DNA of 64,000 nucleotides from Methanofastidiosum sp. (lineage in GTDB: Archaea; Methanobacteriota_B; Thermococci; Methanofastidiosales; Methanofastidiosaceae), in the NCBI GenBank assembly GCA_013178285.1, contig JABLXD010000005.1, positions 1-64,000 on the forward strand, in the 5' to 3' direction. Shown in pieces: positions 8,436-16,779 of this stretch. The notes beneath the pieces were generated by a model. It ran no database searches and had not been told where the DNA came from. It saw only the letters and a program-made list of their open reading frames with translations. The translations under genes and the position numbers were made by a program. Positions within the stretch are counted from its first letter, which is position 1; each line of letters starts with the position of its first letter.

Positions 8436-9569
8436 TTTTAATGCCTTTTCCATTCTGATTAATGCTTCTTCAATCTTTGCATAGTCTGTTGCAAAAGAGC
8501 ATCTAATAAATCCTTCTCCCCTATCACCAAAAGCATCTCCTGGAACAACTACAACTTTAGCATTGTCAAGCATGAAGTCAGAAAATTCCCTTGAAGTCAT
8601 ACCTGTCTCAGTTATATTAGCAAAACAGTAGAATGTTCCCTTTGGATTTATACAAGAAACTCCTGGAAGTTTGTTTAGCCCTTCTACGATAAGATTTCTT
8701 CTCCTCTCATACTCTTTGACCATATCAGAAACACATTGTTGAGAAGATGTAAGTGCAGTGTATGTTCCTTCAAGAGCAGGAGTATTCAAGCATGAAACTG
8801 CATATTGATGTATCCTAAGCATTGGGGTAAGCATCTCTTTTTCAGCAGCTACAAATCCAACTCTCCATCCAGTCATTGCATAGTTCTTTGAAAATGAGTT
8901 TGTTATAATGGTTTTATCATAATAGTTCAAAAAGCAGTCAGGTTTGTAACCATCAAATACTATTTCTTCATAAGTATCGTCAGATAACAGATAGAGATTA
9001 TGATCTTCACAGATGTCAGTTATCATCTTATAATCGCTCTTTTCAAGGACCCCTCCAGTTGGATTTGATGGGTAATTCAAAACTAGCATCTTTGTCTTTT
9101 GATTGACTCTATCAAGTATGTCGTCTTGAGAAGGTCTAAAGCTATTCTCTTCGTATAATGGGAACCTTACAGGTATTGATTCTGACATGTATGCATCGTT
9201 TTCATAGCATAAAAATATAGGGTCTGGAATCAAGACTTCATCACCTTTGTTTAGTAGTGCCATGAATGCAAGATATACCGCTTCGTATGCTCCCGCAGTC
9301 ATAAGAATATTTTGTGGATGAACTTCTGCAGAAAATAATCTCATATATCTATCAGAAATTGCTTTTCTAACCTTAAACATTCCCTGATTTTCAGTATAGT
9401 GAGTAAATCCCTGATCTAAGGCTTTTTTTGCAGCTTCCTTTATATGGATGGGAGTATCAAAATCCGGTTCACCTATACCAAGGCTTATAACATTTTCAAT
9501 CTTTTTCGCTCTTTCTGAGAGCTCTCTAATTTTTGAGGGGATAACAAGTTTTACTCTCTCTGCTACCAT
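8427..9569 (-). CDS. class I/II PLP aminotransferase (AspB family)
   Basis: Fold-type I pyridoxal-phosphate aminotransferase, about 380 residues. Visible signatures: GIGEPDFDTP near the N-terminus, YTENQG substrate loop, NYPSNPTGG, SDDTYEEIVFDG, and the Schiff-base lysine in TNSFSKNYAMTGWRVGF (about K228 from this start). Substrate is probably aspartate, an aromatic or another amino acid; the family does not settle it. The ATG at 9569 follows an AGTGAT motif; the GTG at 9578 is less likely. It converges on and overlaps the EamA gene by 9 bp. Confidence 0.93.
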   Translation of the reverse strand: MVAERVKLVIPSKIRELSERAKKIENVISLGIGEPDFDTPIHIKEAAKKALDQGFTHYTENQGMFKVRKAISDRYMRLFSAEVHPQNILMTAGAYEAVYLAFMALLNKGDEVLIPDPIFLCYENDAYMSESIPVRFPLYEENSFRPSQDDILDRVNQKTKMLVLNYPSNPTGGVLEKSDYKMITDICEDHNLYLLSDDTYEEIVFDGYKPDCFLNYYDKTIITNSFSKNYAMTGWRVGFVAAEKEMLTPMLRIHQYAVSCLNTPALEGTYTALTSSQQCVSDMVKEYERRRNLIVEGLNKLPGVSCINPKGTFYCFANITETGMTSREFSDFMLDNAKVVVVPGDAFGDRGEGFIRCSFATDYAKIEEALIRMEKALKSF

Positions 9570-9667
9570 TATAATCACTATCTTAGAAAAACTCTATTTT
9601 ATTTTAAAGATTTCTATTAGAGTAAGTACTAATGGAGAAGGGCAATACTTAAATAAAATTATAATAA

Positions 9668-9856
9668 ATGAATCTCATGGAAGATGTGGTTGAAAAAACT
9701 TTTGATATGGCGTTTTTAATAGAAGATTTGAGGGAAATCTGGAGAAAAACAGCCCCTTTTCATAAATTAAGTGAAGAAGAAAAAGAACAAGACTTGAATA
9801 TTATTGAGGGTATTAAAAAGAACTGCGATTTAATTTCAGATAGGGTGTCCAAATGA
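9668..9856 (+). CDS. small acidic helical protein upstream of SepCysS
   Basis: A 62-residue (or 59 from the ATG at 9677) predicted all-helical, charged protein (DMAFLIEDLREIWRKTAPFH, KLSEEEKEQDLNIIEGI). Its stop overlaps the SepCysS start as ATGA, so the two are translationally coupled. An ACTTAAATAA box at 9648-9657 is about 25 bp from 9677, suggesting a leaderless start there. I do not recognise the family. Methanogens use a larger adaptor, SepCysE, to join SepRS and SepCysS; a comparable adaptor or tRNA-binding role is only speculation. Confidence 0.65.
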   Translation: MNLMEDVVEKTFDMAFLIEDLREIWRKTAPFHKLSEEEKEQDLNIIEGIKKNCDLISDRVSK

Positions 9857-10980
9857 ACATTGGAAAACTTGAATTAAGGGACAGAGAAGAATCGTTTATT
9901 AATCTAAATCCTCTACAAACTGGGGGAAGGACAACTGCTGATGCAAGAAAAATAATTATCTCATATATTGACGGATACTCAATCTGTGATTGGTGTAAAG
10001 GCGCCCTGCATATTACTACTGAGCCAGATATCGCTGGATTTTTAGGGGAAGTTTCGGACTTTTTGGGCATGGATTACGTTCTACCTACAAATGGCTGTAG
10101 AGAGGCAAAGTATGGGGTGATGCATTCTATTTCAACTGGTGGCAGTATACTCTGTGATGGGAACATGCACTATAGTTCCGAAGTTGCTGCAGAAAGAGCA
10201 GGATTAAAAATATATAAAGTACCCAATAGTGGAGAACCTGAATTTAAGATAAATCCAGAAGGTTACTCAGAAGGCTTTGAGTTAATCAAAAAAGAAACTG
10301 GCAAATATCCTGAGCTCGCATTATTGACTCATGTAGATGGGGAATATGGAAATTTAGTCGACGCGAAAGAAGTTGGAAAGATTTGTAATGATTATTCTGT
10401 TCCTTTTTTACTTAATACCGCATATTCCTCTGGGAGAATGGAAATTGATGGAAAGAAAATCGGTGCAGATTTTATCGCATGCTCTGGCCACAAATCTTGG
10501 GCCGCCGGTGGTGGAAACATAGGCATACTTGCAGTAAAAGAAGGGTGGCAGGACAAAGTGTTTAAGCCTGGGACAAACTGGAAGTCAAAACCACTAGAAA
10601 TCCTTGGGTGTTCTACAAGGGGAGCTTCACTTATGGCTTTGATGGCATCTTTTCCGCATGTTAAGGAGAGAGTAAAGAATTGGGATGAAGAAGTAAAGAA
10701 AGCAAGATACCTTGTAAACGAGCTAGAAAAAATTGATATAAAACAACTTGGTGAAAAACCTAAAAATCATGATTTAATAAAATTAGACACTCCAGTTTAT
10801 GATAACATTGCAAAGACTCACAAGAAAAAAGGGTACTTCCTTTACTATGAATTAAAGGATAGGGGAATAATAGGGATGAAACCTGGTAGAACAAGAAAGT
10901 TTAAGATATCAACATATGGCCTTTCCTGGGAACAAGTGGGTTATGTTGCCGAAAGCTTCCTCGAGATAGGAGGGGGCTAA
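9853..10980 (+). CDS. pscS: O-phosphoseryl-tRNA(Cys):Cys-tRNA synthase
   Basis: PLP enzyme converting phosphoseryl-tRNA(Cys) to cysteinyl-tRNA(Cys), the second step of the tRNA-dependent cysteine route typical of methanogens and relatives. The 375 residues are full length. Signatures: FINLNPLQTGG near residue 15, a conserved Cys pair (SICDWCKG) whose family homologs take part in sulfur transfer, GREAKYG, and the PLP lysine in CSGHKSWAAGG (K214). It is followed without gap by thiI and preceded by an overlapping small ORF. SepRS (the partner synthetase) is not in this window. Confidence 0.93.
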   Translation: MNIGKLELRDREESFINLNPLQTGGRTTADARKIIISYIDGYSICDWCKGALHITTEPDIAGFLGEVSDFLGMDYVLPTNGCREAKYGVMHSISTGGSILCDGNMHYSSEVAAERAGLKIYKVPNSGEPEFKINPEGYSEGFELIKKETGKYPELALLTHVDGEYGNLVDAKEVGKICNDYSVPFLLNTAYSSGRMEIDGKKIGADFIACSGHKSWAAGGGNIGILAVKEGWQDKVFKPGTNWKSKPLEILGCSTRGASLMALMASFPHVKERVKNWDEEVKKARYLVNELEKIDIKQLGEKPKNHDLIKLDTPVYDNIAKTHKKKGYFLYYELKDRGIIGMKPGRTRKFKISTYGLSWEQVGYVAESFLEIGGG

Positions 10981-12084
10981 GTGGAGGGCTGTGTCCTTGT
11001 TAGGTATGGAGAGATAGCCTTAAAGTCTGATCAAACAAGGAAATGGTGGAATAAGACTCTCTTGGAAAACATGAAGGATTGCCTAGAAAAAAATCATATA
11101 GCCTACTCTTCAATAAATATTGTACTAGGAAGATTTATTGTATATACTGAGGATACCTATAATGCGTCTATTGCTTTAAAAAATGTATTTGGCATTACTT
11201 CTCTTTCTCCTGCTATCAAGATTGAGGCAGATTTTGAAATGATTAAAGAGAGGGCCTTAGAGTTATCAAGAAACAAAGGAAAAAAATTTAGAGTTAGTGC
11301 CAGAAGGATAACTAAAGAATTCTCAATGACTTCAAATGAGGTAAATGAAGTTTTAGGTGCTTTCCTAAAAGAAAATCTAAATCTTGAGGTTAGTCTTTCA
11401 AACTATGATTTTGAAATTGGAATAGAATTTCATGAAAATTATGCTTATCTTTTTACTGAAAGAATTGAAGCTTTTGGAGGCCTTCCAATTGGGGTTCAGG
11501 GTGAGGCGATATGTCTTGTGTCAAGCGGTATTGATTCCCCTGTTGCAGCATGGTTAATGATGAAAAGAGGGTGCAAGGTAGACCTCATGCATTTTAAGAT
11601 TACAGAGGAAGGATATCAAAAATATCTGAAAATAAAAGAGAATCTTCAGAAATTTTCATATGGCCACGAAATTAAAGACTATATAGTTGATGGGATACCC
11701 TATCTTTCAAACACAAAGCAAAAACTTTGTGAAAAGGGAAAAGAGAAGTGGGTATGTATTTTCTGTAAGAAGAGGTTCCTCCAAGAAGCAGAGAAGTTAT
11801 GTAATGAAAAAGGATATCTTGCAATAATTACTGGAGAGAATCTGGGCCAAGTTGCGTCCCAAACTTTAAAAAATCTAGCACTCCTCGATTCAACTGTTAA
11901 AGTGCCCGTATTAAGGCCACTCTTAACCTACGATAAAAATGAGATAGTTGAGATGGCAAGGGCAATTAATACTTATATAATATCAAAGGAAAAAGAGCCT
12001 AAGTGCCCTTTCACGCCTAACTATCCTATGACTTCAGGGAACATAGAAGAACTTGAGAGTATTGAGAGGATGCTATGGGATTGA
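10981..12084 (+). CDS. thiI: ThiI-type tRNA sulfurtransferase with CxxC motif
   Basis: ATP-dependent sulfurtransferase for 4-thiouridine in tRNA. Domain order in 367 residues: ferredoxin-like N-terminus, THUMP (~60-165), then a PP-loop ATPase (CLVSSGIDSPVAA, ~178-190). It lacks the C-terminal rhodanese domain of E. coli ThiI but has C259/C262 in KWVCIFCKKRF, the CxxC arrangement known from methanogen ThiI and used as a persulfide site. GTG start immediately after the SepCysS TAA, with GGAGGGGG upstream. The coupling to SepCysS suggests a shared sulfur supply, which is inference. Confidence 0.92.
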   Translation: MEGCVLVRYGEIALKSDQTRKWWNKTLLENMKDCLEKNHIAYSSINIVLGRFIVYTEDTYNASIALKNVFGITSLSPAIKIEADFEMIKERALELSRNKGKKFRVSARRITKEFSMTSNEVNEVLGAFLKENLNLEVSLSNYDFEIGIEFHENYAYLFTERIEAFGGLPIGVQGEAICLVSSGIDSPVAAWLMMKRGCKVDLMHFKITEEGYQKYLKIKENLQKFSYGHEIKDYIVDGIPYLSNTKQKLCEKGKEKWVCIFCKKRFLQEAEKLCNEKGYLAIITGENLGQVASQTLKNLALLDSTVKVPVLRPLLTYDKNEIVEMARAINTYIISKEKEPKCPFTPNYPMTSGNIEELESIERMLWD

Positions 12085-12917
12085 AAGAATTTGTTGAAAT
12101 AACAAGGCCTTCAAATGCACTATTTTCTGGTGTTGCTGTTTTAATAGGTGCACTTGTTGCAGGGGGAGGGATACAAGACATATCTAAGATTATTTTAGTA
12201 TTCTTCGTTGCAATATTTGCATGTAGTGGTGGAAATACTATAAATGATTATTTTGACTATGAGATAGATAAAATAAATGCTCCAAAGAGAGTCCTGCCAA
12301 GAGGGGCCATGAGCTTAAAGACAGCGTATAGTTTTTCAATTTTTTCTTTTATTGTCTCGTGTATTCTAGCATTTATGGTAAGTCTTTTGGCATTCTCGAT
12401 ATGTGTTGCAGCTTGCATCTTGATGTATCTATACGCAATGACTTTTAAGAAAAAGCCTTTTTCGGGGAATCTGCTTGTTTCATTTCTTACATCAATAACT
12501 TTTATTTATGGCGGAACAGCAGTTGGAAGTTACAAAGGAGTATTAATACTTGCTCTTGTTTCATTTTTTGCTATGGTTTCAAGAGAAGTTGTAAAGGATA
12601 TAGAGGATCTCGAAGGGGACGTAAAAAAAGGTGCAAAAACTCTTCCGGCAATAATAGGAGAATCTAAATCATTCAATCTGGCTTTTGTTTTTCTCTTAAT
12701 TGCGGCTTTTCTATTATATATCCCATTTATTAGCGGTCTTTATGGATATATTTATCTCGGAATTGTAACGCCTGTGGTAGTTTATGTTTTATACATACTT
12801 TTTGATATTCTAAAGAGCAAGGAAAGTCCTGGCAAGATACAAAGAAATATTAAGAAGGCCATGTACCTAGTCCTACTTATATTCCTTCTAAGTGCCATTA
12901 TTTATCGCGTAATGTAA
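12075..12917 (+). CDS. UbiA prenyltransferase, probable DGGGP synthase
   Basis: Integral-membrane prenyltransferase, likely (S)-2,3-di-O-geranylgeranylglyceryl phosphate synthase of archaeal ether lipid synthesis. It has 280 residues and about eight to nine TM helices. The first Asp-rich motif is NDYFDYEIDKIN (~57-68) and the second REVVKDIEDLEGD (~174-186), both expected for Mg-diphosphate binding. The start overlaps thiI by 10 bp. Substrate assignment rests on archaeal UbiA homologs of this length; other UbiA activities cannot be excluded from sequence alone. Confidence 0.85.
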   Translation: MGLKEFVEITRPSNALFSGVAVLIGALVAGGGIQDISKIILVFFVAIFACSGGNTINDYFDYEIDKINAPKRVLPRGAMSLKTAYSFSIFSFIVSCILAFMVSLLAFSICVAACILMYLYAMTFKKKPFSGNLLVSFLTSITFIYGGTAVGSYKGVLILALVSFFAMVSREVVKDIEDLEGDVKKGAKTLPAIIGESKSFNLAFVFLLIAAFLLYIPFISGLYGYIYLGIVTPVVVYVLYILFDILKSKESPGKIQRNIKKAMYLVLLIFLLSAIIYRVM

Positions 12918-12930
12918 TGTGGGGCAAACT

Positions 12931-13737
12931 ATGATTTACGTTACAGATCTTACCGAATACTTATTTTGTCCATATAAGCTATATTTAAAAAAAATCAAAG
13001 GACTTCCCCTAACTCAAACTTCCGAGATGCTCACTGGAACTATAATTCACAAAATCTACGAAGAAGTGTTGTCTAGAGAGAAAATAATAATTGAACAGAG
13101 AATAGATGAAAATATGGGTATCGATGAAATCTTCAAGATACTCTATGCAGATTCAAAGAGAGTCATCAAAAACATCATGATAAAAAATAAATCAAAACTA
13201 AAAGAAACTGGCGTTGACTACCTAGAACTTATTAAAGAGCTCCAAGAAGAATTAAAGGAGGATGAACTCCTTAAGTCCATTAGAATCAAAAAATATATGG
13301 GGCTTTATGGAAAAGACTCAAACCTCTACAAAAATCTATTCATGCTGAAGGACATGGAGTATTCTGTATCCTCAAATGAATTGGGATTATGTGGAAAAAT
13401 TGACAAACTTGAAGAAGATTCTGAAGGAAATCTGTTTCCTGTGGAACTTAAAACAGGCCTGTTTTCAAATGGTATGAGAAAACATGAGAAATTGCAGGTA
13501 TCAGCTTATGCTCTCCTCTTAGAGAAAGAAAGAGGCATTAAGATTCCATTAGGTTTTTTAGAGTACTACCAAGTCAAACAGCGGATTCCTTTTCTTATAA
13601 AAGAAGAAGATAAAAAAGAGGTATTAGATATACTATCAAAAGTAAAAGAAATTCTTGAAGAAGAGATAGAGCCCAAGAAAGAAAAAAAGAATTTTTGCAA
13701 AAGATGCGGGTACAATGAATTTTGTTGGAATAGCTAA
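12931..13737 (+). CDS. Cas4/RecB-like PD-(D/E)XK exonuclease with Fe-S cysteines
   Basis: Predicted Fe-S nuclease of the Cas4 family (268 residues from the ATG at 12931; a GTG at 12919 is less likely). One cysteine (C13 in FCPYK) and a C-terminal trio (C256, C259, C265 in NFCKRCGYNEFCW) fit the Cas4 4Fe-4S cluster. The nuclease core GKIDKL...FPVELKTG carries the Asp and the ExK motif, and QxxxY follows (LQVSAYALLL). There is no CRISPR array or other cas gene within 50 kb downstream, so this is probably a stand-alone repair-type Cas4 homolog. It overlaps the convergent transglutaminase gene by 4 bp. Confidence 0.85.
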   Translation: MIYVTDLTEYLFCPYKLYLKKIKGLPLTQTSEMLTGTIIHKIYEEVLSREKIIIEQRIDENMGIDEIFKILYADSKRVIKNIMIKNKSKLKETGVDYLELIKELQEELKEDELLKSIRIKKYMGLYGKDSNLYKNLFMLKDMEYSVSSNELGLCGKIDKLEEDSEGNLFPVELKTGLFSNGMRKHEKLQVSAYALLLEKERGIKIPLGFLEYYQVKQRIPFLIKEEDKKEVLDILSKVKEILEEEIEPKKEKKNFCKRCGYNEFCWNS

Positions 13738-14327
13738 CTGTAACTCTTTTTTATATTTGAAAATTCATGGTCATTGAAACTATTGAGTATTGTAACTTTT
13801 TGAGCTTTTATTGCCTTGATATATTTATTAAATAAATCTTCTTCACCATTCCCCTCAATGAAAAGCTTTGAAGGGATATCTACAAGTATCTTATTGTCTA
13901 CAATAGATATTGCATGAAGTATTTCCATGCCATCTTTATCTATATCTACAATATATACGTAAGAGGAGTGCCCTTTACAAATTGCCATTGAAGTATAAAG
14001 AATTGCAAAGTCTTCACAATCCCCCCCTCCAAAATCTATTGTTTCGTCAGGATAGAAAATAATATCTGGAAAGTTCTGCAGAGTTACTGAATCTCTAAGT
14101 TTAACTTCAAGCCACTTGTCATTTTTTAAATCATAGGCTTTGATGTTTGTCCATTCTTGGGTTCCTTCTGAAGTTCTAGTAAAAGGATCATAATAATAAT
14201 AGAAATTATCAATTATATAGTTATATGAATTTAGAAGATAGTTTCCTTGAGGGATCTCTTGATTTATTTTAGATATTCCTTCGGAATCGGGAGTGATAAA
14301 TTTTCCCATATTTCTCTGATCCTCCAC
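13734..14327 (-). CDS. transglutaminase-like domain, downstream half of a TAG-split gene
   Basis: The 197-residue frame holds a transglutaminase-like (papain-fold) domain: catalytic Cys in FGGGDCEDFAILYTSM, His in EILHAISIV and Asp in KILVDIPSK. The GTG at 14327 is a weak start. The same reading frame continues upstream without gap (RYSDRIERNIVEDQRNMG) to a single TAG at 14358-14360 and then into the membrane-anchored coiled-coil ORF. So this is probably the C-terminal half of one extracytoplasmic protein interrupted by a nonsense codon. TAG also ends this ORF, mscS and mcm, so it serves as an ordinary stop here. Confidence 0.8.
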   Translation of the reverse strand: MEDQRNMGKFITPDSEGISKINQEIPQGNYLLNSYNYIIDNFYYYYDPFTRTSEGTQEWTNIKAYDLKNDKWLEVKLRDSVTLQNFPDIIFYPDETIDFGGGDCEDFAILYTSMAICKGHSSYVYIVDIDKDGMEILHAISIVDNKILVDIPSKLFIEGNGEEDLFNKYIKAIKAQKVTILNSFNDHEFSNIKKSYS

Positions 14328-14357
14328 TATATTTCGCTCTATTCTATCGGAGTATCT

Positions 14358-14657
14358 CTATAAAATCAGTGAAGATCTTTTTTGAGAATTAATGAAAAGT
14401 TTTTGGTATACGAGTAATTGCTCATTTTCTTCTTGGGTTGTGGAGAGGAGTTTTTCTAAGTCCTGAATTTTTTCAGTGTATTGATCAACCTGGACATCAG
14501 TTGCATTCTGAGTCAATACAGGAGGGATCGGAGGTCCCGTGGAGTAATAATCGGTGAAAAAAACATTATCAATAACTATAAATAAGGCAATAAAAATAAC
14601 TGGAATTATAAACCATTTTTTTGGAGTTTTCTTTTTTTGTGTTTTTTCAATAGCCAT
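14358..14657 (-). CDS. TM-anchored coiled-coil, upstream half of the TAG-split gene
   Basis: A 99-residue frame with a basic N-terminus (KTQKKKTPKKW), one TM helix (FIIPVIFIALFIVIDNVFF), a Pro-rich linker and a coiled coil (QYTEKIQDLEKLLSTTQEENEQLL). It ends LFINSQKRSSLIL at a TAG, after which the same frame runs on into the transglutaminase domain. The layout TM, coiled coil, transglutaminase-like domain would make a coherent exported enzyme, so I read the two ORFs as one gene. Whether it is a pseudogene, read through, or an assembly error cannot be decided here. Confidence 0.7.
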   Translation of the reverse strand: MAIEKTQKKKTPKKWFIIPVIFIALFIVIDNVFFTDYYSTGPPIPPVLTQNATDVQVDQYTEKIQDLEKLLSTTQEENEQLLVYQKLFINSQKRSSLIL

Positions 14658-14701
14658 TGATAGTAAATTGTAAGTAATATATTTAAGAGTTGTTATTGCA
14701 C

Positions 14702-15046
14702 TTATTTTTTGGCATATTTGTTAATTAAGTCATTTAATTCGGATATTTTAAACGGTTTTCTTATTACATCCTTAGCTCCAACTTCTAGAGCTTTAGGTCC
14801 AAGGTAACCATATGCCGTAATGGCAACAATTCTTGCGTCTGGATCGATTTTCAATATTTCTTTTGTAACGTCAAGACCGTCTTTTTTTGGTAATTTTAGA
14901 TCCATAAGGACTATATCCGGTTTATGCTTTATGTACATCTCAAGTGCTTCATCTCCATCCTTAGCAAGGAGAAGTTCATAGCCTAGGGATATTTTGTAAA
15001 AATCCAAAAGCTCCAAATAATCTTCAGCTATTAATACCTTCACCAT
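14702..15046 (-). CDS. stand-alone response regulator receiver (CheY-like)
   Basis: Single receiver domain of 114 residues with the full phosphorylation site: E8/D9 acidic pair, phospho-acceptor D49 in IVLMDLKLP, Thr in AITAYG and Lys in IRKPF. No output domain is attached, so it acts through a partner. GAGGTATC before the ATG at 15046 is a good ribosome-binding site and overlaps the upstream gene's stop region (9 bp gap). The upstream partner is a kinase-like membrane protein lacking the phosphorylatable His, so the source of phosphate is unclear. Confidence 0.92.
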   Translation of the reverse strand: MVKVLIAEDYLELLDFYKISLGYELLLAKDGDEALEMYIKHKPDIVLMDLKLPKKDGLDVTKEILKIDPDARIVAITAYGYLGPKALEVGAKDVIRKPFKISELNDLINKYAKK

Positions 15047-15055
15047 TTTGATACC

Positions 15056-15388
15056 TCATGTGATTTCATTATACATTCTTTCCATATTATCAAGGGTTTT
15101 TTTCAAGAAAATTAATTGTTCCCTCTCTTTTGGTGGCAGATTTTCAGCCTTTAACGAGTCAGCCACACCCATTACTATTGTCAAAGGGTTTCTAAAGTAA
15201 TCAATTACATTTCTTATACGATATGACATATATTCAAGAATCACTGCTGCAACTAAAAAGGCTATAATTGATCCCCTGACCATGTAAAAAGATCTGTCCC
15301 CGAGAAAGAAATAGGAAATACCTACTAGCAATATTGCTAATATTGAAATCAGGTACCCTCCTATTTTGATACTGAAAATCTTTTTCAT
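15056..15388 (-). CDS. truncated, degenerate histidine-kinase-like membrane protein
   Basis: 110 residues: two TM helices (about 11-29 and 38-54), then a segment that aligns by eye with the HisKA dimerisation helix pair (YFRNPLTIVMGVADSLK ... LIFLKKTLDNMERMYNEI). In a normal H-box (HELRNPL) the first residue is the phospho-accepting His; here the position is D63 (DYFRNPL). No ATPase (HATPase_c) domain follows before the stop. It precedes the receiver gene by 9 bp. It may be a receiver docking partner rather than a kinase. The resemblance is pattern-based. Confidence 0.65.
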   Translation of the reverse strand: MKKIFSIKIGGYLISILAILLVGISYFFLGDRSFYMVRGSIIAFLVAAVILEYMSYRIRNVIDYFRNPLTIVMGVADSLKAENLPPKEREQLIFLKKTLDNMERMYNEIT

Positions 15389-15475
15389 GGTCTAAGTATA
15401 ATATGCTGCAATATATAAAAGCATTGCTATTGAAACAATTAAATTCTAACTTGTTAATAATATTTTCTTATTAAT

Positions 15476-16201
15476 TCAAATTAAGGCCATTACTACCCTA
15501 AGCATGATATCCCCAAAAAAGACGGCTATAAAATAACCAAAAGTAATCGGTACAACAAATGGAAGTCCGGGAGTTGCCCAAAGATTTCCTATTCCTTTTT
15601 CATTAAGTTCCTCTTTATATTTTGCAACGTCAAAATCAAGGTCTCCTATAAAAAGTTTTATCAATCTTTTTCCTTCTTTAAATTCTTCTAGGGGGTAAAA
15701 CTTCTCAGAAAGATTCTCCGTTTTAATCCTATAGCCGACTAACATTGCAATTATTTTTTTAATCTTTCCTGAATCGTATTCTTTTGGAGAATCTCCCCTA
15801 AAGATATTATAAAATAATATCACAATAGGAAGAAGAATACTTAGTATAAGTGCATTATCAAATACTGACATAGGAAATAGGCCAAATGCATATTCTTTCC
15901 CAGGAAGAGCGGGTAGAAGAGCTCCAATGCCCATTAATATCTTCCCATCACCCCCTCCAAATAAACCCAAATAGAATAATATTAGGGCAAGTCCAAACAT
16001 TAGTAAAAATACCCCGCCAGTGATTAACAAAGGTCTAAATGATTGGAATGTAAAAGATAAATAAATTGCATGGACTAATCCAACAATTGCAAGTATAATC
16101 CAATGCCACTCTTCAATTTCTCGCTTTTTAATATCAAGGTAAGAAGCATGAAAAAGGATAATTCCCCCAAAAATTATCTTTAGAATAGTTAAGTAATCCA
16201 T
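15476..16201 (-). CDS. A24-family prepilin peptidase (archaeal)
   Basis: Membrane aspartyl peptidase that removes class III signal peptides from archaeal pilins or archaellins. The 241-residue protein has about six TM helices and both catalytic motifs: an Asp in SYLDIKKREIEEWHW and the GxGD type motif in FGGGDGKILMGIG. A cytoplasmic insert of ~60 residues (KEYDSGKIKKI...NEKGIGNLW) precedes the last helix. A probable substrate is the type IV pilin at 55605. No pilus assembly ATPase is in the window. Confidence 0.9.
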   Translation of the reverse strand: MDYLTILKIIFGGIILFHASYLDIKKREIEEWHWIILAIVGLVHAIYLSFTFQSFRPLLITGGVFLLMFGLALILFYLGLFGGGDGKILMGIGALLPALPGKEYAFGLFPMSVFDNALILSILLPIVILFYNIFRGDSPKEYDSGKIKKIIAMLVGYRIKTENLSEKFYPLEEFKEGKRLIKLFIGDLDFDVAKYKEELNEKGIGNLWATPGLPFVVPITFGYFIAVFFGDIMLRVVMALI

Positions 16202-16260
16202 AAAAAAAGTATTCTATTTGAATTTAAAAGGTTTTGATTAGTTGGCATAGCTAGAAGTGG

Positions 16261-16779
16261 CTAATATTCAATCCCTTCTCTTGCAGCAATCCCTTTTTGG
16301 TATGGATGTTTTACTTCAATTATTTCTGAAACTAAATCTGCAATTTCTATCAACTCTTTTGGTGCGTACCTTCCCGTTAGTATGACCTCCACACCCTCGG
16401 GTTTATTTTTAAGTATATCAATTACCTTCTCCAAATCTATTAATTTAAAATGCAAGGCAATATTTATTTCATCGAGAATTACGAGATCATATTTTAAGCT
16501 ATAAATGGTCTCTCTAGAAAATTCCAATGCTTCTTTAGCTAGATTAATATCCTCTTTACTTGGATTTTTAAAATTAACAAATTTTGGGGTTCCAAATGAT
16601 GCTATATCTATGTTCTCTATTTTTTCTATTGCAAAATGCTCCCCATATGAGTTTCCTTGTTTCATGAACTGTACTACAATAGATTTAAGGCCGCGCCCGG
16701 ATGCCCTTAAAGCAAGCCCAAAAGCAGCCGTGCTTTTTCCCTTGCCATTTCCTGTGTATACTTCAATTAAACCCTTCAT
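16261..16779 (-). CDS. cobO: cob(I)alamin adenosyltransferase (CobO/BtuR type)
   Basis: Transfers the adenosyl group of ATP to cob(I)alamin or cobinamide to make the coenzyme form of B12. The 172-residue P-loop protein has Walker A GNGKGKSTAAFG near the N-terminus (residues ~10-21), YDLVILDEIN as Walker B, and the C-terminal family signature EVILTGRYAPKELIEIADLVSE followed by KHPYQKGI. Single gene, promoter presumably at 16800-16860 in the AT-rich spacer. Confidence 0.93.
   Translation of the reverse strand: MKGLIEVYTGNGKGKSTAAFGLALRASGRGLKSIVVQFMKQGNSYGEHFAIEKIENIDIASFGTPKFVNFKNPSKEDINLAKEALEFSRETIYSLKYDLVILDEINIALHFKLIDLEKVIDILKNKPEGVEVILTGRYAPKELIEIADLVSEIIEVKHPYQKGIAAREGIEY

Noticed and set aside
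12931-13737. CRISPR-Cas locus suggested by the Cas4-like gene
   Set aside because: I saw no repeat-spacer array and no cas1, cas2, cas3 or effector gene in the 64 kb.
14358-14360. Pyrrolysine at the internal TAG
   Set aside because: TAG terminates several genes in the window (5764-5766, 26540-26542, 47936-47938), no pyl genes are present, and transglutaminase-like proteins are not known to need Pyl.
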